The notes beneath the pieces were generated by a model. That model searched no databases, had not been told where the DNA came from, and worked only from the letters and a program-made list of their open reading frames with translations. Below, piece by piece: positions 1 to 4,704 of a stretch of 8,410 nucleotides of DNA; position 1 is the stretch's first letter; each line of letters opens with the position of its first letter. A program made the position numbers and the translations under genes. The stretch is from CAYLMM01 sp964384825 (GTDB lineage Bacteria > Krumholzibacteriota > Krumholzibacteriia > LZORAL124-64-63): assembly GCA_964384825.1 (NCBI GenBank), contig CAYLMM010000079.1:1-8410 (forward strand), written 5' to 3'.

Positions 1-68
1 TTGTCCCGGCCCATGCGGACGGAATCGCCGCCGATCAGGATGGCTCCCGAGACGGTCAACGGGCCCAC
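1..68 (-). CDS. mobA: Molybdenum cofactor guanylyltransferase MobA (N-terminal fragment, cut by window edge)
   Basis: Only the first 22 codons are visible. They start at a GTG and continue past the left edge. The fragment contains the nucleotide-binding loop of NTP transferases, read as GAILIGGDSVRMGRDK if the final cut codon is Lys; the family norm is LAGG-x-S-x-RMG-x-DK. MobA joins GMP from GTP to molybdopterin to give the guanine dinucleotide cofactor, in the cytoplasm. The GTG start is supported by a GGGAGG ribosome binding site five bases upstream. It lies one base after the moaA stop codon, so it is the next gene of the same operon. The substitution of Ile for the usual Ala in the LAGG motif is mild. 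Because so little is visible, another NTP transferase (for example a MocA-like CTP enzyme) cannot be fully excluded, but the position next to mobB and moaA favours MobA. Confidence 0.78.
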   Translation of the reverse strand, partial: MGPLTVSGAILIGGDSVRMGRD

Positions 69-69
69 C

Positions 70-1077
70 TCAACCTCCCACGCGGGACATGGCCATCGGA
101 TCCTCATGGTCACGATGGCCGTCGGGGTGGATGTCGTGGTGCTCGGGCTTGCGCCGGACGATTTCCAGCAGGGCCGCGGCCAGGCCGCTCTCGTCGCCGG
201 CCTGCAGGAAGGGCTTCAGGTCCAGGGTCTCGTTCAGGAACAGGCAGCCCCGGCCGCGGCCGTCGGCCTCCACTCGGATGCGGTTGCACGAGGCGCAGAA
301 GGGCCGGCTCAGAGGGCTGATGACCCCGACCGAGCCCTCGCCGTCCAGCAGCTTGAAGTTGTGCGACGGGCCGGCCGTGATCGCGGCGCTTTCCCGGGGC
401 TGGTCCTCGAGCGTGAATCTCGAGGCCAGGCGTTGCAGCACCTCGTCCGAAGGCAGGGTCAGATCCTCTTCGCCCCCGCGGGTGGGCATGTATTCGATGA
501 ACCGCACCGACAAGGGACGGTTGCGGGCCATCTCGGCCAGATCCAGGATCTCGTCGTCGTTCACGCCCCGCATCACGACCATGTTGAGCTTGGTGTTGAA
601 GCCGGCCTCCATGGCGGCGTCGATGCCCGCGAGGCAGCGCGACAGGTCGCCGCCGCGGGTGATGGCCTCGAAACGTTCGGGCAGCAGGCTGTCGATGCTG
701 ATGTTGACGCCGTCGACCCCGGCGTCGCGCAGGTCGGCCGCCAGGGGGGCCAGCTTCAGGCCGTTGGTGGTGATCACCAGCCTTTCGAGGCCGGGAAGGC
801 CGCGCAGGCCGGCCAGGATCTCCGCCACCCGGGGGCGCAGCAGGGGCTCGCCGCCGGTGATGCGGATCTTGCGGATGCCCAGGCCCACCGCCACCCGACC
901 CAGGGTCTGGATCTCCCGGTCGGTCATCAGCTGTTCGCGCGGCATGAACGGTTCGCCCTCGGCGGGCATGCAGTAGCGGCAGCGCAGGTTGCAGCGGTCG
1001 GTGATCGACAGGCGAAGGTAGCTGATGTGGCGCTTGCAGCTGTCGCCGAGCATGGGGATGCGGCCGGTGTCGTTCAT
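70..1077 (-). CDS. moaA: GTP 3',8-cyclase MoaA (radical SAM)
   Basis: This 335-residue protein catalyses the first step of molybdopterin synthesis, converting GTP to 3',8-cyclo-GTP, which MoaC then turns into cPMP. The radical-SAM cluster motif is visible as C29-x3-C33-x2-C36 within TDRCNLRCRYC, followed by GGEP at 75-78 for SAM binding. The second, C-terminal cluster is C261-x2-C264-x13-C278, in the RPFCASCNRIR context typical of MoaA. The chain ends in Gly334-Gly335, the conserved C-terminal pair needed for activity in this family. Length is normal (about 330). A His/Asp-rich stretch (313-326) precedes the tail. The ATG overlaps the TGA of mobB by four bases, which implies translational coupling. 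moaC is not in the window, so it must lie elsewhere or further left. Confidence 0.97.
   Translation of the reverse strand: MNDTGRIPMLGDSCKRHISYLRLSITDRCNLRCRYCMPAEGEPFMPREQLMTDREIQTLGRVAVGLGIRKIRITGGEPLLRPRVAEILAGLRGLPGLERLVITTNGLKLAPLAADLRDAGVDGVNISIDSLLPERFEAITRGGDLSRCLAGIDAAMEAGFNTKLNMVVMRGVNDDEILDLAEMARNRPLSVRFIEYMPTRGGEEDLTLPSDEVLQRLASRFTLEDQPRESAAITAGPSHNFKLLDGEGSVGVISPLSRPFCASCNRIRVEADGRGRGCLFLNETLDLKPFLQAGDESGLAAALLEIVRRKPEHHDIHPDGHRDHEDPMAMSRVGG
74..79 (-). promoter_or_regulatory. Ribosome binding site of mobA, inside the 3' end of moaA
   Basis: On the minus strand GGGAGG is followed by a five-base spacer and the GTG of mobA. This site decides the mobA start. The same bases encode the C-terminal Gly-Gly of MoaA (codons GGA GGT). 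Confidence 0.7.
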
Positions 1078-1580
1078 GATGTCTCGTCCTGCTCCAGGAT
1101 GAAGTCCAGCACGGTTGCGGGGTCGTTCAGGTCGATGACGGGCACGTCCACGTCCACGTCCAGAGGCGCGTCCGAGGCCACCGCCATCAGGCGCGGGTGG
1201 CCGACCGAAAGCAGCGGCCGTCCCAGGGACGGACGATGGATTTCGATTCTAGGCAGATTACTCGTTTTCCAGCCTTCCACCAGTACCAGGTCCAGATCGT
1301 CCGCGTAGCGGGCGATGATCTCGTCGACCGCAGGGCAGCTTTCGTGCCGGCGCACCATGGCCATCTTCTCGTCCGAGGCGATGATGGTCACCTCGGCGCC
1401 GGCGGATGCGAAACGGTGGCTGTCCTTTCCCGGGCGGTCGATCTCGAAGCGGTGGGCGTCGTGCTTCAGCGCGCCCACCCGCAGCCCGCGCTCGAAGGCC
1501 AGCGCGACGAGAGCTTCGACCAGGGTGGTCTTGCCGGTTCCCGAATGGGCGACGAAGGCCATCACGCGCGGTCGGTTCAT
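1074..1580 (-). CDS. mobB: Molybdopterin-guanine dinucleotide biosynthesis adaptor MobB
   Basis: This 168-residue P-loop GTPase-like protein is thought to help MobA attach GMP to molybdopterin. The N-terminal strand and Walker A loop are AHSGTGKTTL at residues 11-20. The usual first Gly of the loop (GxSGxGKT) is Ala11 here, while the catalytic GKT at 16-18 is intact. ALKHDAHRFEID at 38-49 and LVEGWK at 100-105 are typical MobB signatures. Length matches stand-alone MobB proteins (about 165-175). Its ATG overlaps the moeA stop by four bases and its own stop overlaps the moaA start by four, so it sits in the middle of a coupled run. A GGAG ribosome binding site lies five bases before the start. 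It is a separate gene here, not fused to MobA or MoeA as in some genomes. Confidence 0.93.
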   Translation of the reverse strand: MNRPRVMAFVAHSGTGKTTLVEALVALAFERGLRVGALKHDAHRFEIDRPGKDSHRFASAGAEVTIIASDEKMAMVRRHESCPAVDEIIARYADDLDLVLVEGWKTSNLPRIEIHRPSLGRPLLSVGHPRLMAVASDAPLDVDVDVPVIDLNDPATVLDFILEQDETS

Positions 1581-2806
1581 GCCAGCTCCAGGCCGAAATG
1601 CAGCACGGGGATCGTGGCTCCCACCGGCTGACGGATGGGGCCCTTCGTGTGCCCGGGCGGCGCGGCGCGGGGCGGACGGGCCAGGCCCTGGGCCCGGGCG
1701 GCGTTCAGGAAATGGGACGTGGTCTGGGATCCCGAAGACCGCGCGTGCCACTGTCCGTCGACCACGTTCAGCGCGACCCGGCACAGGTCCTGCCTTCCGG
1801 GCCGATGGCGCAATTCGGCGTCGAGGACGGCGTCGAACCAGGTGATGGCCGTATCCGCGCGTCCGGCCAGGGTCTTCAGGGCCGGCACCAGATAGGCGAA
1901 CACGTTGGCCATCAGCGAACTGGGGTATCCGGGCATGGCGAACACCGGAGCGCCGGACCGCAGCCGCGCCACATGCAGGGGCCGGCCGGGCTTGATGCGC
2001 GTTCCCGCCAACAGCAGCCGCTGCTCGTCGGCGCGCAGGATGCGGCCCACGTGATCGTAGCGACCCTTGGAAACTCCGCCGCTGGTCACAACGACGTCGC
2101 AGTCGCCGCCCAGATCGTCCAGGAGTCCGCGGGTCGCGTCCTCGTCGTCCTGCACGTGCTTCACGGCGGCCACCCGGCAGCCCAGGGCCGCGCACACGCC
2201 CTGCAGGATGAAGCTGTTGGTGTCGTAGACGCCGCCCTCGCGCGGCCCCTCGCCCACCGAATGCACCTCGTCGCCGGTGATCAGCAAGCCCACCCGGGGT
2301 CGGCGGTAGACCTCGATGCGGCCGTGGCCGGCGCACATCACCGCGGCGTGGGCGGGCGCGCGCAGGCGCAGGCCCGCATCCGCCAGGGGATCGCCGGCGC
2401 GGGATTCGCTCCCGGCCGGGTTCACCAGATCGTCGGGACGGATCTCGCCCGCCACGGCGACCTTGTCGCCTTCGAGGGTGGTCTTCTCCACCATCACCAC
2501 CGCGGCGGTTCCGGGCGGCACCACCGCTCCGGTCATGATGGCCACGGCCTGGTGCGGCTCGATCCCTTCGGGCGGCGCCGTGCCGGCGGCCACCTCGCCC
2601 ACGACCTGGAATTCCCGGCGGTCGCAGGAGCCCACGGCGTAACCGTCCATGGCGCTGCGGGGGCCGGCCGGGATGTCCGCGGGCACCGAAAGAGGGGCGG
2701 CCAGGGTCCGCCCCAGGGCTTCGCCGGCGTCAACGGTCTCGGTTCCCACCGGGGCCATCGCGGCCAGGATGGTTTCCAGGGCCTGTTCGTAACTGGGCAA
2801 GCTCAT
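1577..2806 (-). CDS. moeA: Molybdopterin molybdenumtransferase MoeA
   Basis: This 409-residue cytoplasmic enzyme inserts molybdate into adenylylated molybdopterin to give Moco. Visible family motifs in order are SAMDGYAV (51-58), IMTGAVVPPG (90-99), ITGDE (176-180), VVTSGGVSKGRYDHV (239-253), IKPGRPLHVA (271-280) and MPGYPSS (291-297). The MDGYA and SGGxSxGxxD acidic residues are present (Asp54 and Asp251). The last motif has Tyr where Escherichia-type MoeA has Asn (LPGNP). This GYP form is, from memory, common in archaeal and some anaerobe MoeA proteins. The C-terminal domain IV is present (about 335-409). Its ATG overlaps the napH stop by four bases, linking nitrate reductase electron-transfer genes to cofactor genes. 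A GGGAG site lies seven bases upstream. A role with tungsten instead of molybdenum cannot be judged from sequence. Confidence 0.95.
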   Translation of the reverse strand: MSLPSYEQALETILAAMAPVGTETVDAGEALGRTLAAPLSVPADIPAGPRSAMDGYAVGSCDRREFQVVGEVAAGTAPPEGIEPHQAVAIMTGAVVPPGTAAVVMVEKTTLEGDKVAVAGEIRPDDLVNPAGSESRAGDPLADAGLRLRAPAHAAVMCAGHGRIEVYRRPRVGLLITGDEVHSVGEGPREGGVYDTNSFILQGVCAALGCRVAAVKHVQDDEDATRGLLDDLGGDCDVVVTSGGVSKGRYDHVGRILRADEQRLLLAGTRIKPGRPLHVARLRSGAPVFAMPGYPSSLMANVFAYLVPALKTLAGRADTAITWFDAVLDAELRHRPGRQDLCRVALNVVDGQWHARSSGSQTTSHFLNAARAQGLARPPRAAPPGHTKGPIRQPVGATIPVLHFGLELA

Positions 2807-3723
2807 CGCCGGTCTCCCGCGCCGAAGTTGCAGTCTGGCAGATGTTCGTCCTCGTCGGTCCGGTCGGGGCCCGCGGCGGCGGGTGTTCCGCCCGGGGAAT
2901 CGACCATTTCCAGCGGCGGCGCGGCGTTGGTCTTGGACCGTCCCCAGCGCCATTGGAAATCCAGGCCGTTCTTGTTGCAGGCGTCGACGCAGCGTCCGCA
3001 GTTCCAGCAGACGGTCGATTGGCCTTCGCCCTTGCTGGGGCTCAGGCCCAGGGGACAGGCGCGGTCGCAGCGCCCGCAACCGGTGCAGGTCATGCTGGGT
3101 TTCGATATCGCCAGGGCGCGATTCTTGCCCAGCAGCGCCAGCAGGGCGCCCAAGGGGCACAGATACCGGCAGAAGAAGCGCCGGGTGATGAAGTTCAGCC
3201 CCAGCACCGCCAGCACCAGCACGCCTTCGATGGCGAAGGTGCCGAAGAACACGTAGGTCATCAGTTCGCGGCCCACCAAGCCCGGCGGCGACAGGAACAC
3301 CCACAGGGGCGAGCCCAGGATCACCGACGTCGCGATCTCGGCCACCAGCACGAACCAGAGCAGGGCCCTGGGCAGCACCCACAGATCGCGCCGCCATCCG
3401 CGCCCGGTGACCAGGCGCCGCACCCAGTCGCAGAATTCCTGCAGGGTGTTGATCGGACAGATCCACGAGCAGAACACGCGTCCCATGACGGTGGCCAGCA
3501 CCACCGGAATGATCATGGCCAGCAGCAGGGGAGGATACAGCGAGCGGGTGATCAGGATGCTTTCCAGCCCTTCCAGGGGCGAAGCGACCCAGATCGGACC
3601 GATGCCCAGCGACTGGTACCAGCCCTGGATGATGGTCACGGCCATGTACTTGTTGAGCAGGGGGATGATGACCAGCAGGCCCAGAGCCCCGGTCTGGACC
3701 GCGTTGCGCCAGCGCCCGATCAT
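2803..3723 (-). CDS. napH: NapH, membrane ferredoxin-type quinol dehydrogenase subunit
   Basis: This 306-residue polytopic membrane protein is expected to oxidise menaquinol together with NapG and send electrons towards the periplasmic nitrate reductase. About four hydrophobic segments are visible near residues 12-30, 62-82, 117-137 and 154-178. The two C-x3-CP motifs that mark NapH are C85-SWI-CP and C185-RYL-CP. Two [4Fe-4S] ferredoxin motifs follow: C213-x2-C216-x2-C219-x3-C223 and C239-x2-C242-x2-C245-x3-C249; in the second the usual final Pro is Asn. After the second cluster a tail of about 45 residues, rich in Pro, Gly, Asp and Glu and containing a lone Cys298, extends into the cytoplasm. 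I place the start at the ATG that overlaps the napG stop by four bases, with GGAG eight bases upstream; an earlier in-frame ATG would add an unlikely leader. Confidence 0.93.
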   Translation of the reverse strand: MIGRWRNAVQTGALGLLVIIPLLNKYMAVTIIQGWYQSLGIGPIWVASPLEGLESILITRSLYPPLLLAMIIPVVLATVMGRVFCSWICPINTLQEFCDWVRRLVTGRGWRRDLWVLPRALLWFVLVAEIATSVILGSPLWVFLSPPGLVGRELMTYVFFGTFAIEGVLVLAVLGLNFITRRFFCRYLCPLGALLALLGKNRALAISKPSMTCTGCGRCDRACPLGLSPSKGEGQSTVCWNCGRCVDACNKNGLDFQWRWGRSKTNAAPPLEMVDSPGGTPAAAGPDRTDEDEHLPDCNFGAGDRR

Positions 3724-4301
3724 GACCGGGGCTCCACGCGAATGGCCTTCTGGCCCTGGTCGTTCTGCACCACCGGGCAGGCGTTCACGCACACGCCGCA
3801 GCCGGTGCAGACATCATCCACCACCCTGGGCAGCATCTCGTCGAAGACGATGGCCTTGTCGCGCAGGGGGCACACGCTGTAGCAGGTGCGGCAGAGAGCC
3901 GTCCCGTTCCACGCGGCGCAGGCATCCTTGTCGATGATGGCCAGGCCCATGCGGGTGTCTTCCAGGGGCAGGGGCTTCAGGGCCCCGGTGGGGCAGACAT
4001 CGGTGCATTTCATGCAGAGGTAGCAGGGCACCTCGCGCACGTTCACCACCGGGGTGCCGGCGTTCACGCCGTCGCGCACGTCCAGGGGCACCACGCAGTG
4101 GTAGGGGCAGACTTCCACGCAACGGCCGCAGCGGATGCAGTGTCCGGCGAAGTCCTCTTCTCTCACGGCGCCGGGAGGGCGCAGGCGGTCGGTGCGCAGG
4201 GGTGATTCCTTCAGGGGTCGCCCGTAGGCGGCCGCCGGGGCGATGGCGGCAAGGCCCACTAGGGCCTTAAGCGTCGTCCTTCTTTTTTCGTCGTGATCCA
4301 A
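3720..4301 (-). CDS. napG: NapG, Tat-exported four-cluster ferredoxin-type protein
   Basis: This 193-residue iron-sulfur protein partners NapH in moving electrons from quinol to the periplasm. The N-terminus has twin arginines (KRRTTLK, residues 6-12) and a hydrophobic stretch with AAA near 23-25, a plausible Tat signal. Four [4Fe-4S] motifs are visible: C55-x2-C58-x2-C61-x3-C65; C93-x2-C96-x2-C99-x3-C103; C128-x8-C137-x2-C140-x3-C144; and C165-x2-C168-x2-C171-x3-C175. The spaced third motif is typical of NapG. No ATG gives a sensible start. A TTG at 4301, with AGGGAG five bases upstream, keeps the complete Tat signal, so I chose it. This makes napG overlap the end of napD by 35 bases. The stop overlaps the napH ATG. 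Length is somewhat short for NapG (about 230 in Escherichia). Confidence 0.9.
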   Translation of the reverse strand: MDHDEKRRTTLKALVGLAAIAPAAAYGRPLKESPLRTDRLRPPGAVREEDFAGHCIRCGRCVEVCPYHCVVPLDVRDGVNAGTPVVNVREVPCYLCMKCTDVCPTGALKPLPLEDTRMGLAIIDKDACAAWNGTALCRTCYSVCPLRDKAIVFDEMLPRVVDDVCTGCGVCVNACPVVQNDQGQKAIRVEPRS

Positions 4302-4575
4302 AGGGACTCCCTGGTTTGATCTCGCCCCGCTCGATGGCTTCGACCTCGTCCTCCGCGTGGAGGTAGGCCAACCCCACGCTGATGAAGAGGTCGTTGTGCT
4401 GCAGAGCGAAGACGATGTCGTCCATCTCCGAGGAGGTCTTGGTGTCCACGACGGCAACGATATTGCCGTCGGCATCGGTGCCGTGCACCTCGATGGCCGC
4501 GATGCCGCCCAGGTGGTCCAGGGCCGCGTCGTGCTGTCCGGGGGCATGGGTGATGACGAATCCGCCGATGGGCAT
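4267..4575 (-). CDS. napD: NapD, chaperone for NapA maturation
   Basis: This 102-residue cytoplasmic protein has the pattern of NapD: an N-terminal strand (GGFVITHA), a middle EVHGTDADGNIVAVVDT segment, and a later ISVGLAYLHAEDE strand matching the usual 'GVLSAxLVYHxxE' region. NapD proteins bind the Tat signal peptide of NapA, holding back export until the Mo cofactor and Fe-S cluster are inserted. I chose the ATG preceding PIGGFV because ACGGAGG lies five bases upstream; a longer form starting 14 codons earlier would read through the inverted repeat in the leader. The C-terminus is charged and Lys-rich (RRKKKDDA), in the stretch that overlaps napG. Sequence conservation in NapD is low, so the call rests partly on position between napA and napG. 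Confidence 0.88.
   Translation of the reverse strand: MPIGGFVITHAPGQHDAALDHLGGIAAIEVHGTDADGNIVAVVDTKTSSEMDDIVFALQHNDLFISVGLAYLHAEDEVEAIERGEIKPGSPFGSRRKKKDDA
4307..4312 (-). promoter_or_regulatory. Ribosome binding site supporting the TTG start of napG
   Basis: AGGGAG on the minus strand stands five bases before TTG. It lies inside the coding sequence of napD, so napG initiation probably depends on ribosomes translating napD. This site is the main evidence for the TTG start. Confidence 0.6.
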
Positions 4576-4592
4576 GGGGGCCTCCGTGAATG

Positions 4593-4625
4593 AGGATTGA
4601 GGATAGGAAAACTCCACTCAATCCT
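4593..4625. repeat. 9-bp perfect inverted repeat in the napD leader
   Basis: AGGATTGAG at 4593-4601 is mirrored by CTCAATCCT at 4617-4625, separated by 15 bases. On the minus strand this could form a stem-loop in the RNA ahead of the napD ribosome binding site, or be an operator. The loop itself contains GGA/TCC that could pair. It is not followed by a T-run, so it is not an intrinsic terminator. Confidence 0.6.
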
Positions 4626-4649
4626 AATCTCTGGATGGTCTCGAAACAA
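4621..4649 (-). promoter_or_regulatory. Possible weak sigma70-type promoter for napD
   Basis: On the minus strand TTGTTT (4649-4644) and TAGGAT (4626-4621) are separated by 17 bases. The match is partial (3 of 6 and 4 of 6). The -35 box falls in the U-tract of the terminator and the -10 box overlaps one arm of the inverted repeat. It is a candidate because something must drive napD if the terminator is effective, but read-through is equally possible. Confidence 0.25.
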
Positions 4650-4652
4650 GAA

Positions 4653-4680
4653 TGGGGGCAGGCACCGGAGCCTGCCCCCG
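4653..4680 (-). terminator. Intrinsic terminator or attenuator after napA
   Basis: A perfect 10-bp GC-rich stem (4654-4663 with 4670-4679) with a six-base loop is followed, in the minus-strand transcript, by ATTCTTGTTT. It begins 25 bases past the napA stop. The U-tract is interrupted by C and G, so termination may be partial. The other side of the hairpin has no T-run, so it acts only on minus-strand transcription. Confidence 0.82.
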
Positions 4681-4704
4681 TGTCGTCGACATCACATCGA
4701 ACTG

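Noticed and set aside
1..1308. Long open frames on the plus strand across moaA, mobB, moeA and napH (for example 1-1308 and 1406-3256)
   Set aside because: They are antisense to well-recognised genes, have no recognisable domains, and show the Arg/Gly/Ala/Gln/His-rich composition that GC-rich DNA gives in wrong frames.
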